A stretch of 64,000 nt of DNA, taken from NCBI RefSeq assembly GCF_902498995.1, contig NZ_CABVLY010000017.1:1-64000 (forward strand). The letters are read 5' to 3'. This stretch comes from Burkholderia anthina. GTDB lineage: Bacteria > Pseudomonadota > Gammaproteobacteria > Burkholderiales > Burkholderiaceae. The notes beneath the pieces were generated by a model. That model did no database searches and was not told the DNA's origin. It was given only the letters and a program-made list of their open reading frames with translations. This document shows positions 30,856-39,530 of this stretch, piece by piece (the first letter of the stretch is position 1; each line of letters starts with the position of its first letter). The translations under genes and the position numbers were made by a program.

Positions 30856-31131
30856 TCAGCCCGCGGGCATGAAGGTGCCGACGAGTTTCGTATCGATGAA
30901 GCGCTTGGCCAGCGCGATCGAGATCCTGACCGCATCCGAGTCGTTGCGGAACACGTGGTGTTTCGGGTCGAGCAGGTGCGCCTCGTGGCGGCCGCCGGCG
31001 TCGCGCCAGTACACGACGGCGAGCGGCTGGTACAGCGCGCCGAGTTCGAGCCCTTCTCCGGCTACCGCGTCGACCAGCGCGCCCGCGCGGATCTCGCATT
31101 GGCGATAGGTCATGCAGAGCGGTGATTTCAT
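30856..31131 (-). CDS. Hypothetical 91-aa protein
   Basis: A small soluble protein beginning MKSPLCMTYRQCEIRAGALV, with DAVRISIALAKRFIDTKLVGTF near the end. No membrane segment, signal or known domain is visible. The start at 31131 is set by AAGGAG six bases upstream. It is the middle gene of the three-gene leftward unit, 41 bases before the 52-aa gene and 97 bases after the 61-aa gene. Function unknown. Confidence 0.65.
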   Translation of the reverse strand: MKSPLCMTYRQCEIRAGALVDAVAGEGLELGALYQPLAVVYWRDAGGRHEAHLLDPKHHVFRNDSDAVRISIALAKRFIDTKLVGTFMPAG

Positions 31132-31228
31132 CGTGATCTCCTTCGCGGGCGCCGTTCGTTCCGACCCCGTGCCGTCAACGCGCACGTTGCGGCAGGATCG
31201 GGGCCGACGAACGATTGCCAGGCCGCAT

Positions 31229-31414
31229 TCACGTGAGCAGCGGCATCGCTTCGATCAACGCGATCCCGATCAGCGCGCCGAGCGCCGCGCCGACCAGCTT
31301 CGGATGACAGCGCTCGAGGTGCAGCGCCGTCAGCAGCGCGCCGAACAGGATCACGCCCAGCAGCGCGAACGCGATCACGAGATAACCGATTTCGAAATCG
31401 TTGTTGATCAGCAT
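31229..31414 (-). CDS. Small two-helix membrane protein, 61 aa
   Basis: A 61-aa protein with two hydrophobic segments (FEIGYLVIAFALLGVILFGALLTAL and LVGAALGALIGIALIEAMPLL) separated by a short polar turn HLERCHPK. AAGGAG seven bases before the ATG supports translation. It is the first gene of the leftward unit; the dyad and a perfect TATAAT lie about 90 bases upstream. Two-helix proteins of this size often modulate membrane complexes, but no function is claimed. Confidence 0.65.
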   Translation of the reverse strand: MLINNDFEIGYLVIAFALLGVILFGALLTALHLERCHPKLVGAALGALIGIALIEAMPLLT

Positions 31415-31764
31415 GATGTCTCCTTCCCCATGTCGGCGTGCCGGATTCACCGGATCGTCATCTGTTTCGGCGACGTTGCACGCGCGATTTGCCTGTCTGA
31501 ATTATATATCACAACATGATATAAAAGCGATCGCGCGGAGTACGGACGAGGAAGCGGCGACAGCCCGCGGGGAGGGCGCGCGGCGCGATGGCCTGCACGT
31601 CCCGTTCATGGCGACGCGGGCCGCTGCCGCGCGGCTTGACGCTTGCGGGCACGTCACCCACACTGGTCCGAGCGATGGGCGAGGGCGGCGCGGGTGCGTG
31701 TGTGGCCTGCATCGATGCCTGCCCGTCGCGTCCGATCGAACACGAACGCGCGGAGAGCTTCGAC
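31415..31764. other. 350-bp control region between the small-gene operon and the transglutaminase-like gene
   Basis: It contains the dyad at 31505-31523. The segment 31530-31764 is open in the frame of the rightward gene, but translates to Arg/Gly/Cys-rich sequence ahead of the signal peptide and is unlikely to be coding. Confidence 0.5.
31501..31523. promoter_or_regulatory. 19-bp dyad (copy 2) with leftward TATAAT
   Basis: A perfect dyad TATATCA-CAACA-TGATATA (31505-31523). On the minus strand TATAAT (31506-31501) overlaps its edge, pointing at the small-gene operon. The near-identical copy at 30007-30025 sits in the promoter of the DUF1840 gene, so both units may share one regulator. Confidence 0.6.
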
Positions 31765-33678
31765 GTGGTGCGTTTCCCGTTCCTCCGATTACCCGGCCGT
31801 GTGCCGGCGCGCACCGCCGCGCTCGCCGGCGTCTTCGCTGCGGTTGTGCTGGCGCTTGCACGGCCCGTTTTCGCGGAGGCGGACGACGCCGCGCCGGTGA
31901 CGCTCGTGAGCGATGTCCACGTATTCGTGCTCCAGCGCGATGGATCGCTCGACGAACACGACGATTCGACACTGCGCGCGAACGATGCGAACGGGATCGA
32001 TGCGATCGCGCAGCGCTACGTGTGGTTCGACAAGAATCTGGAGAAGGTCGATTTGCTCGCGGCCGAGACGATCGATCGCGACGGCGTTGCGCATCCGGTC
32101 GGCCCCGATGGCATCCGCGACGTGCAGGAGCCGCGTTCGGCCGGCGCCCCGACGTTCCAGGACGGGCTGCTGCGCACCGTCGTGTTTCCCGGCGTCGAGG
32201 CCGGATCGAGCACGCGCATCGTGTTTCGCAAGACGCGCACGAAGCGCGTCAACGCCGGTTACTTCGGCTACTACGTCGAGCCGTCGCGCGAGCCGGTGGA
32301 GCGCCAGCGGCTGATCTTCGACGTGCCCGCCGACATGCCGCTGCATGCGGACGCGCGCGGCTACGTCGCGCTGCCGCCCGTGACCGAAAACGGCCGCACG
32401 CGTTACGCGTTCGATTACCGGCACGGGCCGTACGACCGGATCGAGAGCGGCGCGGTCGGCTACCCGACCTACGGCGACCGGCTCGTGGTGTCCACGCTGC
32501 CCGACTACGCGGCGTTCGCCGCGCGCTACCGCGACGCGGCCGTCGATCCGGGCGCGGACGATCCGGCCGTCGTGCAACTGGCGCGCGCGCTTACCGCCGA
32601 CGCCGCCGATCCTCGCGACAAGGCGCGCATCCTGTACGACTGGGTGCAGGCGAACGTGCGTTACGTCGCGCTCTTTCTCGGCGAAACGGCCGCCGCGCCG
32701 CATCGCGTGACGGACATCCTGCGCAACCGCTACGGCGACTGCAAGGATCACGTCGCGCTGTTCGGCGCGTTGCTCGCGGCGGTCGGGATCCGCAGCGAAC
32801 CGGTGCTGATCAATCTCGGTTCCGTCTATACGCTGCCGTCGGTGCCCGGTTACGGCGGCGGCGCGATCAATCACGCGATCACGTGGCTGCCCGATCTCGG
32901 GCTCTACGCGGACACGACGACAGGCGGCATCGCGTTCGGCTACCTGCCGCCGATCGTGATGGATCGTCCGGCGCTGCTCGTCGATACCGGCGTGCTGTCG
33001 CGTACGCCGGCCACGCAGCCGCGCCGCCGCGTCGCGCGGCTGGAGATCGATGCCGCGCAGCCGGGTGCCGCGCGTTTCCACGCGCTCACCGAGGACGACG
33101 GCTGGACGGCGGAACTCGAACGTACGCTGTTTCGCCGCGCGCCGCCCGAGCGCATCCGGCAGCTCGCGAACGAGCGGGTGCGGCAAAGCGGGTTGCGTGG
33201 CCGCGCGCAGATCGCGACAAGCGATCGCCGCGTGACGCAGGGGCCGTTCGACGCGACGATGACCGGCACGCTCGATCATCTGGTGTGGCCGGACGGCACC
33301 ACGGCCGTGCCCGCGCTGTCGAGCCTGACGGGCGGGATCGCGACGCAGGTCGAAGGCTGGCTGACCGAGCCCGCGCGCACGCAGCCGTGGGTGTGCATCG
33401 GCGGCGCTTTCGACGAGACCGGCCAGATCGCGCTGCCGGCCGACGTCGCGGTGACCGACCTGCCGGCCGATACGGTCGTGCACGACCGCTTCGTCGATTT
33501 CACGTCGCATTATGTGTTCGATCCGGCCGCGCGCGTCGTGCAGATCACCCGCCGGATGAACGCGGCGTTCGGCCGCCAGGTCTGCGCGCCCGACGACTTC
33601 ACGGCGCTGCATGCGTCGCTCGAACGCATCGAACGCGACACGCAGGCGCAGATCGTCGTGCGTGCGAAGCCGCGTTGA
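31765..33678 (+). CDS. DUF3857 / transglutaminase-like domain exported protein
   Basis: A 637-aa protein, read from the GTG at 31765 because GGAGA lies eight bases upstream and a signal peptide follows (RTAALAGVFAAVVLALARPVFA). After it come the DUF3857 beta-rich domain (about 45-210; SSTRIVFRKTRTKRVNAGYFGYY) and a transglutaminase-like domain with a complete papain-type triad: Cys326 in RYGDCKDHVALF, His370 in INHAITWL and Asp383 in YADTTTG. A third, beta-rich region follows. Such proteins are periplasmic or surface exposed; substrates are unknown. GTG at 31768 is an equal alternative start. Confidence 0.82.
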   Translation: MVRFPFLRLPGRVPARTAALAGVFAAVVLALARPVFAEADDAAPVTLVSDVHVFVLQRDGSLDEHDDSTLRANDANGIDAIAQRYVWFDKNLEKVDLLAAETIDRDGVAHPVGPDGIRDVQEPRSAGAPTFQDGLLRTVVFPGVEAGSSTRIVFRKTRTKRVNAGYFGYYVEPSREPVERQRLIFDVPADMPLHADARGYVALPPVTENGRTRYAFDYRHGPYDRIESGAVGYPTYGDRLVVSTLPDYAAFAARYRDAAVDPGADDPAVVQLARALTADAADPRDKARILYDWVQANVRYVALFLGETAAAPHRVTDILRNRYGDCKDHVALFGALLAAVGIRSEPVLINLGSVYTLPSVPGYGGGAINHAITWLPDLGLYADTTTGGIAFGYLPPIVMDRPALLVDTGVLSRTPATQPRRRVARLEIDAAQPGAARFHALTEDDGWTAELERTLFRRAPPERIRQLANERVRQSGLRGRAQIATSDRRVTQGPFDATMTGTLDHLVWPDGTTAVPALSSLTGGIATQVEGWLTEPARTQPWVCIGGAFDETGQIALPADVAVTDLPADTVVHDRFVDFTSHYVFDPAARVVQITRRMNAAFGRQVCAPDDFTALHASLERIERDTQAQIVVRAKPR

Positions 33679-33706
33679 GCGCGGCGGAGGCGTCGCGCGC
33701 GCCCCG

Positions 33707-34696
33707 TTACGCGTCGGCGTGCGCGTCGCTTTCCGCGCGCACCGCGCCCGGCGGCCGCCCGACCACGCGCTTGAACGCGCGGCTGAACGCGGCGAGCGAC
33801 CCGTAGCCGAGCCGGTACGCGACCGCCTCGATCGCTTCGCGGTCGCGTGCGATCCACTGCGCGGCGAGCCGCATCCGCAGCTCGGTCAGATAGCGCACCG
33901 GCGTCATCCCGGTGGCCGAGAGAAAGCGTTCGGCGAACACCGAGCGCGACACGCCGGCTGCGGCGGCCAGCTCCGCGACGCTCCAGTTTCGCCCTGGATC
34001 ACGATGCAGCGCGACGATCGCGCGGCCGAGCTTCGGTTCGCGCAGCGCCTGTACCCAGCCCGTCGCGTCGCCGCAGCCGCATTCGACCCAGCCGCGCACG
34101 ATGAACGCGGCGACCACGTCCGCGAGCCGCGCGAGAATGCCCGCGAAGCCCGCGCGCGCGGAGCATGATTCGCGCTCCATCGCATCGAGCATCGGCCGGA
34201 TTTCCGGGTAGCGCGCGAGCAGCGTGCCGACGTGCATGAACGCCGGCATCGTCCCGACGAGCGGCTGCATGCCGCCGAGATCGAGCTCCATGCACGCGCT
34301 GAAGATCAGCGCATCGCCGGCGCCCGGCTCCGTCGTCGCGCACGACGTCGCGCCCACCGACGCGACCGTGTCGCAGATCTTCGCGACTTCGAACCCGCCG
34401 ATCTCGCGGCACGCGGCATCCGGATCGGACATCAGCGCATGCGTGAGGCCGTGCGGCAGCAGGATCGCGTCGCCGGCCTCCAGTTGCACCGTCGTGCCGG
34501 CCGCGTCGCGCAGCAGCACCGGTCCGCGCCCGACGAAATGGAACTGCGCGCGGCCCGGCGCATGGCCGAAGCTCAGCCCGAACGGCCGCGGCACCTGGAT
34601 CCGGCGGTACTGCACGCCGCTCAGGCGCATGCCCAGCAGCAGTTCGCTGACGAGGTCGTGCGCGTCGGGGACATCGGGAAGCAGCGGCTCGGACAT
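33707..34696 (-). CDS. AraC family transcriptional regulator
   Basis: A 329-aa regulator. The N-terminal half is a cupin-like sensor (RAQFHFVGRGPVLLRDAAG and LEAGDAILLPHGLTHAL). The C-terminal domain from about residue 215 has two helix-turn-helix motifs (WSVAELAAAAGVSRSVFAERF and IEAVAYRLGYGSLAAFSRAFKR). It is divergent from the MFS gene at 34808, 111 bases away, which it probably controls; AraC/efflux pairs of this form are frequent in Burkholderia. Confidence 0.9.
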   Translation of the reverse strand: MSEPLLPDVPDAHDLVSELLLGMRLSGVQYRRIQVPRPFGLSFGHAPGRAQFHFVGRGPVLLRDAAGTTVQLEAGDAILLPHGLTHALMSDPDAACREIGGFEVAKICDTVASVGATSCATTEPGAGDALIFSACMELDLGGMQPLVGTMPAFMHVGTLLARYPEIRPMLDAMERESCSARAGFAGILARLADVVAAFIVRGWVECGCGDATGWVQALREPKLGRAIVALHRDPGRNWSVAELAAAAGVSRSVFAERFLSATGMTPVRYLTELRMRLAAQWIARDREAIEAVAYRLGYGSLAAFSRAFKRVVGRPPGAVRAESDAHADA

Positions 34697-34807
34697 ATCA
34701 GATTCGGACGTTCGATCAATAAGAGCGGATTGTATGTCATAGACCGTCCTGCCGGGGTTCCTTACGATACGCCATCACTGGAACGCTTTTTTCATACGGA
34801 ACCACGC

Positions 34808-36019
34808 ATGAATCCCGGAATGTCCTCCACCGCCGCCACGGCGGCTCCCCGCGAACCGGCCTGGGGCGCGGTGTTCGCGATGACGCTGGGCGTGTTCGGC
34901 CTCGTCACCGCCGAATTCCTGCCCGCGAGCCTGCTCACGCCGATGGCCGACAGTCTCGGCGTGACCGAAGGCGTCGCCGGCCAGGCCGTGACGGCCACCG
35001 CGACCGTCGCGCTCGTCACCAGCCTGTTGATCTCGGCGCTGACGCGCACGATCGACCGGCGGCGCGTGCTGCTCGCCTTCTCGGTGCTGCTCGTCGCCTC
35101 GAACCTCGCGGTCGCGTTCGCGCCCAACCTGACGACGCTGCTGATCGGCCGCGTCGTGCTCGGCGTCGCGCTCGGCGGCTTCTGGACGATGGCGACGGCC
35201 ACGGCGATGCGGCTCGTGCCGACCGCGATGGTGCCGCGCGCGCTGTCGATCATCTTCAGCGGCGTGGCGGTCGCGACCATCGCGTCCGCGCCGATGGGCA
35301 GCTATTTCGGGCACCTGATCGGCTGGCGCAACGTGTTCCTGATCGCGGCCGGCATCGGCGGCGTCGCGCTCGTGTCGCAGGTGATGACGCTGCCGTCGAT
35401 GCCGCCGAGCGGCACGACGCGGCTGCGCACGCTCGTCGACGTGCTGCGCCGGCCGACCGTCGGCCTCGGGATGTTCGCGACGATCCTCGTGTTCACCGGG
35501 CATTTCGCGTTCTTCACGTATCTGCGGCCGTTCCTCGAACAGGTGGCGGGCGTCGGCGTGAACGGGCTGTCGGCGATCCTGCTCGGCTACGGCATCGCGA
35601 ACTTCGTCGGCACGTCGCTCGCGGGCCGCGTGCTCGAACACCGGCTGCGGCCGATGCTGATCGGGATGCCCGCACTGATGGTCGTGCTCGGCATCGCGCT
35701 CGTCGCGCTCGGCCGTGCGCCGATGATCGATGCGGTGCTGGTCGCGTTGTGGGGGATGGCGTTCGGCGGCGTGCCGGTCGCATGGTCGACGTGGGTCACG
35801 CGCACCGTGCCCGATGAAGCGGAAAGCGCGGGCGGGCTGATCGTGGCGGCGATCCAGCTCGCGATCGCGACGGGCGCGGCGGTGGGCGGTGTCGTGTTCG
35901 ACGCGAACGGCGCGGGCGGTGTGTTCCTCGGCGCGGCCGCGGTGCTGGCCGTCGCGGTGGCGACGATCGTGACCGGCGTGCCGAAGCGGGTCGGGGTCGC
36001 AGCGGCGCTGGCCGAGTGA
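34808..36019 (+). CDS. MFS efflux transporter (DHA1-type)
   Basis: A 403-aa, 12-helix drug:H+ antiporter-type protein. GVFGLVTAEFLPASLLTPMADSLGVTEG in helix 1 and the following loop, and VVLGVALGGFWTMATATAMRLVP in helices 4-5, place it close to NepI/AraJ-like exporters of purine ribosides, sugars or drugs. The substrate cannot be told. It starts 111 bases from the divergent AraC gene and its 3' end converges with the XRE gene. Confidence 0.87.
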   Translation: MNPGMSSTAATAAPREPAWGAVFAMTLGVFGLVTAEFLPASLLTPMADSLGVTEGVAGQAVTATATVALVTSLLISALTRTIDRRRVLLAFSVLLVASNLAVAFAPNLTTLLIGRVVLGVALGGFWTMATATAMRLVPTAMVPRALSIIFSGVAVATIASAPMGSYFGHLIGWRNVFLIAAGIGGVALVSQVMTLPSMPPSGTTRLRTLVDVLRRPTVGLGMFATILVFTGHFAFFTYLRPFLEQVAGVGVNGLSAILLGYGIANFVGTSLAGRVLEHRLRPMLIGMPALMVVLGIALVALGRAPMIDAVLVALWGMAFGGVPVAWSTWVTRTVPDEAESAGGLIVAAIQLAIATGAAVGGVVFDANGAGGVFLGAAAVLAVAVATIVTGVPKRVGVAAALAE

Positions 36020-36048
36020 CCGACGCGTGACCGCCGGCGGCGCGCGGC

Positions 36049-36894
36049 TCAGCGCGCCGGCGCGTGTGCGTCGAGCAACTGCCGGTGACGGGTTTCGGTG
36101 GCGTCGTCCGCCGGGAACATGCACTCCATGCGCAGTTCCTGCGCGGCGGCGCTTTGCGGCGTGCCGACCGTCGTGATCAACGAGAAATAGCGCAGCACGA
36201 CGCCTTCGTGCACGAAGCCGACCGGAACGACCGGCGTCGACGGTGCGGCGGCCGGCGCCGGCGGCGTTTTCCAGTCGCGCGGCGCATGCGGGCTGGCAAG
36301 CAGGTCGTCCAGCAGCCGCTGCGTGTCGTCGTCGATCACGCGGCCGACCGATTCGCGGTACACGCGCTGCAGCAGGCTGCGCGATACGCTGTCCCAGTCG
36401 GCGACGAACGGCTGCATGCCCGACGGATCGAACATCAGGCGCAGCAGGTTGCGCGGGCCTTCGCGTGCGGCCATGTCGATGAAGCAGCCGAAAAAGCGCG
36501 GCGCCGCGTCGTTGGTCATCAGCACGTTCCAGTGCCGGTCCATGACGATCGCGGGGAACGGGTCGTGCTGGCGGACGACCCGTTCGAGCGCGCGGATCAC
36601 GCCATGCATTTCCACCGCGTTCCACGGCGCGTCCGAATACACGGGCGCGTATCCGGCGGCGAGCAGCAACGCGTTGCGCTCGCGCAGCGGCACGTCCAGC
36701 GTTTGCGCCAGCGTCAGCAGCGTGTCGCGTCCGGGCACGCTGCGTCCGCTTTCGATGAAGCTGATCTGGCGCTGCGAGATGCCGGCGTCGAGCGACAGGT
36801 CGAGCTGGCTCATGCCGCGCAGGTCGCGCCAGTAGCGCAACAGCCGGCCCAGTTCAGGCGGCGGCGCGTTCGGATCGCGGGTGCTCGCATTCAT
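36049..36894 (-). CDS. XRE family regulator with MmyB-like ligand domain
   Basis: A 281-aa regulator. The lambda-repressor-type helix-turn-helix is at about residues 15-70 (LLRYWRDLRGMSQLDLSLDAGISQRQISFIESGRSVP). A PAS-like MmyB/MltR ligand domain follows (residues 105-250; PAIVMDRHWNVLMTNDAAPRFFG), in which fatty acids have been found bound in relatives. It lies 48 bases downstream of the carboxymuconolactone-decarboxylase gene on the same strand, so the two are probably cotranscribed; the palindrome at 37578-37594 upstream of that gene could be its site. Confidence 0.88.
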   Translation of the reverse strand: MNASTRDPNAPPPELGRLLRYWRDLRGMSQLDLSLDAGISQRQISFIESGRSVPGRDTLLTLAQTLDVPLRERNALLLAAGYAPVYSDAPWNAVEMHGVIRALERVVRQHDPFPAIVMDRHWNVLMTNDAAPRFFGCFIDMAAREGPRNLLRLMFDPSGMQPFVADWDSVSRSLLQRVYRESVGRVIDDDTQRLLDDLLASPHAPRDWKTPPAPAAAPSTPVVPVGFVHEGVVLRYFSLITTVGTPQSAAAQELRMECMFPADDATETRHRQLLDAHAPAR

Positions 36895-36942
36895 CGCGTT
36901 GTCCTGATCGTTCCGTGAGCGACGCCGACGACTATAGCGAAC

Positions 36943-37500
36943 TCACTCGGCATCCGCATGCCACGCGAACGCATCGAACGGCGCTTCGAGCGCCGGCCGG
37001 GCCACGCTGCCGACGTAGTTCGTGATCGTCGATGCGGCGACCACCGCGATCACTTCGAACAACTGTTCGGCGCTGAAGCCGGCGTCGAGGAAGCGCCGCC
37101 GGTCGGTTTCCGCCAGGCGGCCACGGGTTTCGATCAGTGCGCGCGCCAGCGCCGACAGCGCGGCCAGCGCCGCGTCGTCGGGCAGGCCGCCGCGCCGGAT
37201 CGCATCGACGTCGGCGGCGGGCACGCCCTGTTGCAAGGCGAGCGCGGTGTGGAAGGCGACCGGCCATTCGCTGGCGTTCGTGACCGCGTTGGTGAGCAGC
37301 AGCGTCTGGATCTGCGGCTCCGTGAGGCTGCTGGCGTGCACGCGCTCGAACAGGCCGATGAAGCCGTTGATCAGCACCGGCGAGGTGGCCATGGCCGCCG
37401 CGATGTTCGGGACCATGCCGAAGGTTGTGCGGAGTTGCTCGAGGACAGGCTTCGACTCGGCAGGGGCCGAGTCGATCGTATGAAGCGGATAGCGGGACAT
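36943..37500 (-). CDS. Carboxymuconolactone decarboxylase / AhpD-like family protein
   Basis: A 185-aa protein of the CMD/AhpD fold: GMVPNIAAAMATSPVLINGFIGLFERV, then QIQTLLLTNAVTNASEWPVAFHTALALQQG. The redox C-x2-C-x3-H motif of AhpD is not conserved (the sequence is NASEWPVAFHT), so it is not an obvious peroxidase; the histidine is kept. The start at 37500 has AGGAGG four bases upstream. A perfect 17-bp palindrome lies 78 bases upstream. It heads a two-gene unit with the XRE regulator. Confidence 0.82.
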   Translation of the reverse strand: MSRYPLHTIDSAPAESKPVLEQLRTTFGMVPNIAAAMATSPVLINGFIGLFERVHASSLTEPQIQTLLLTNAVTNASEWPVAFHTALALQQGVPAADVDAIRRGGLPDDAALAALSALARALIETRGRLAETDRRRFLDAGFSAEQLFEVIAVVAASTITNYVGSVARPALEAPFDAFAWHADAE

Positions 37501-37577
37501 GACGCCTCCTGGGCGATGCGCGCCGCCGGAATGGCGGCGCGACACCTGAAGCGTACGGACGGCCGCGCCGCGCGCCA

Positions 37578-37594
37578 ATTACATCGGATGTAAT
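37578..37594. promoter_or_regulatory. Perfect 17-bp palindrome, probable operator
   Basis: ATTACATC-G-GATGTAAT lies between the PEP mutase-like gene and the CMD gene, upstream of the latter. It stands out as an AT-rich symmetrical site in GC-rich DNA. The XRE protein encoded downstream of the CMD gene is the nearest candidate ligand. Confidence 0.55.
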
Positions 37595-37602
37595 CGGTTC
37601 GG

Positions 37603-38370
37603 CTATGCGCGTTGCTTCACCACCGCCGCAAGCGCCTTCATCGCCTGCAGGTAAGGGTACGGCCCGTGACTGATGCGCGCGACGCCGGATTCGGCGAGTT
37701 CGGCCAGCGCCGGCGTTTCCGACACGCGCATGATGTTCACCGGCAGCGGCGACGCGGCCGTCAGCGCGCGAATCAGCGCCGGCGAACGCAGGCCCGGCAC
37801 GAACAGGCCGTCGGCGCCGACCGCCGCATAAGCGCGTGCGCGCGTCAGGACTTCGTCGAGCAGCCGTTCGTCGTGCGTGTCGGCCGCGGCCTTGAAGAAC
37901 ACGTCGGTGCGCGCGTTGATGAAGTAGCCGATATCCGCGCGATCGGCCGCCTGCCGGGCCGCCGCGAGACGTGCGGCGGCGGCGTCGACCGTGCGCAGCT
38001 CGCCCGTCGCCGGGAAACTGTCCTCGAGATTGCAGCCGATCGCGCCGGCCGCGATGCTGCTGGCGATCGTGTCCGCGACATCCTCCAGCCGCTCGCCATA
38101 GCCGCTTTCGAGATCGACGGTGACGGGCAGATCCGTCGCCTGCGCGATCCGCGCGAGCACTTCCATCATCAGCGCTTTCGGCATCTGCTCGCCGTCGCTG
38201 AAGCCGTTGGCGGCCGCGACCGACCAGCTTCCGGTTGCCAGCGCGACGCCGCCTGCCTCGGCGACCGTGCGCGCGCTGCCGGCGTCCCACACGTTGAACA
38301 ACAGCAGCGGCTCGCCTGCGCGGTGAAGCGAACGGAAATACGCGCCTTTCTCGTTGTTACTGTTGCTCAT
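37603..38370 (-). CDS. Isocitrate lyase / PEP mutase superfamily protein
   Basis: A 255-aa TIM-barrel protein: LLLFNVWDAGSARTVAEAGGVALATGSWSVA, the substrate/metal segment VTVDLESGYG and GCNLEDSFPATGEL. The catalytic lid cysteine of isocitrate lyases (KKCGH) is not present, as in other short members of the superfamily, which cleave or mutate 2-hydroxy or phosphono acids. The precise reaction is not determinable. Its start overlaps the end of the upstream gene by 14 bases, so it is the second gene of an operon controlled by the TetR site at 39426. Confidence 0.83.
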   Translation of the reverse strand: MSNSNNEKGAYFRSLHRAGEPLLLFNVWDAGSARTVAEAGGVALATGSWSVAAANGFSDGEQMPKALMMEVLARIAQATDLPVTVDLESGYGERLEDVADTIASSIAAGAIGCNLEDSFPATGELRTVDAAAARLAAARQAADRADIGYFINARTDVFFKAAADTHDERLLDEVLTRARAYAAVGADGLFVPGLRSPALIRALTAASPLPVNIMRVSETPALAELAESGVARISHGPYPYLQAMKALAAVVKQRA

Positions 38371-39412
38371 ACTCGTCTCTCCTGGTGAAAACGGGATCGG
38401 CAGTCGTGCCGAACGATACGGCGATCGTATCGAGCGCCGCGAGGAAATCGCGTGCGTCGAACAGTTCGCCGAGGCTGCGCACGCCGCCCGACGTCAGCGT
38501 CCGGCCGGTCAGCAGGCGGACCGTCGCCTCGACGATGATCGGTGCGCTGACCGCGTAGATGTCGCGTCCCGATGCGGTTGCGCGATGCGTGACGCCGTTC
38601 TGCACGACGACGGCATCCATCGCGAATTGCTGCGCGGACCGGCCGAGCGCGTCGACCGGTTGCGGCGGCGGCGTGCCGGCATCGCGTACGTCGCGCAGCG
38701 CGAGCGTCGCGAGCCAGGACTCGATCGTATCGACAGGCAGATGTCGCGCGAGTGTCATCACTTCGGAAAACGGCAGCAGCGTCACGCCGACGTCACCGAG
38801 CGGCGACGGGAACGGCCACGTGCGTTCGCGGGCAGTCGACGGCACCGCCGTCGGCTTGCCGCCCTTCAGGATGAGCCGGGTCGCATGATTGCGCGCGCCG
38901 GTCACGCGCGTGCCGCGGGTCGGATGCCAGCTGTCGAGACCGGTCGCGATGTCGATGCGATCGATCGGCCGGTTCCGGTCGACCACGGCCGTGACGAGCA
39001 GGTCCGCCAGGCCGCCGTAGAACGCGGCGGCCGGCACGAGCGTCACGCCGGCGGCGCGCGCGCGTGCGTCGCGCTGTCCGGTCAATGCCTGGATCGACGG
39101 CTGCTCGGCCGTCAGGTCGAGATACGGGATGCCGGCCCGCCATGCCGCATCGGCGACGGGCAGCGCGGTATCCAGGTACGGCCCCGCGCAGTTGATCACG
39201 GCATGCGCGCCGCGCAGCGCGGCGTCGAGCGAGGCCGGATCGTCGACCGATGCGACGTGCCACGGCGCCGCGTCGTTGCCGTCTTGCGCCAGCCGCGCGG
39301 CATCGCGCCCGATGCGGATCGCGCCGAGGCCGCGCCGCGCCAGTTCCGCGAGCACGAATCGCCCGGTGTGACCCGTGGCGCCATACACTGCAACCGGCAT
39401 TCGATCGTCCAT
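38357..39412 (-). CDS. Saccharopine dehydrogenase NADP-binding domain protein
   Basis: A 351-aa protein with an N-terminal Rossmann fold (MPVAVYGATGHTGRFVLAELARRG) and the membrane-free saccharopine-dehydrogenase-like C-terminal part (PYLDLTAEQPSIQAL, AAFYGGLADLLV). Related proteins act as trans-enoyl reductases or have unknown substrates; it is unlikely to work in lysine metabolism. It is divergent from the TetR gene at 39531 with clear dyads in between, and is translationally coupled to the PEP mutase-like gene. Confidence 0.82.
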   Translation of the reverse strand: MDDRMPVAVYGATGHTGRFVLAELARRGLGAIRIGRDAARLAQDGNDAAPWHVASVDDPASLDAALRGAHAVINCAGPYLDTALPVADAAWRAGIPYLDLTAEQPSIQALTGQRDARARAAGVTLVPAAAFYGGLADLLVTAVVDRNRPIDRIDIATGLDSWHPTRGTRVTGARNHATRLILKGGKPTAVPSTARERTWPFPSPLGDVGVTLLPFSEVMTLARHLPVDTIESWLATLALRDVRDAGTPPPQPVDALGRSAQQFAMDAVVVQNGVTHRATASGRDIYAVSAPIIVEATVRLLTGRTLTSGGVRSLGELFDARDFLAALDTIAVSFGTTADPVFTRRDEYEQQ

Positions 39413-39425
39413 GATCCACTCCGAT

Positions 39426-39458
39426 ACAGAACGGTCTGTTTTATAGTACAGACCTGTA
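39426..39458. promoter_or_regulatory. Paired TetR operator dyads in the divergent intergenic region
   Basis: ACAGA-ACGG-TCTGT (39426-39439) and TACAG-AC-CTGTA (39447-39458) flank TATAGT (39442-39447), a candidate -10 box whose complement is also AT-rich. Two symmetrical sites around overlapping divergent promoters fit autoregulation by the TetR protein encoded at 39531. Confidence 0.6.
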
Positions 39459-39530
39459 GTATCGTCAACCTCCGGGTGCTATCATCGGATGCACTTTCGC
39501 GGGACAGGCGGCCTGAATGGCCGGGCTTCG

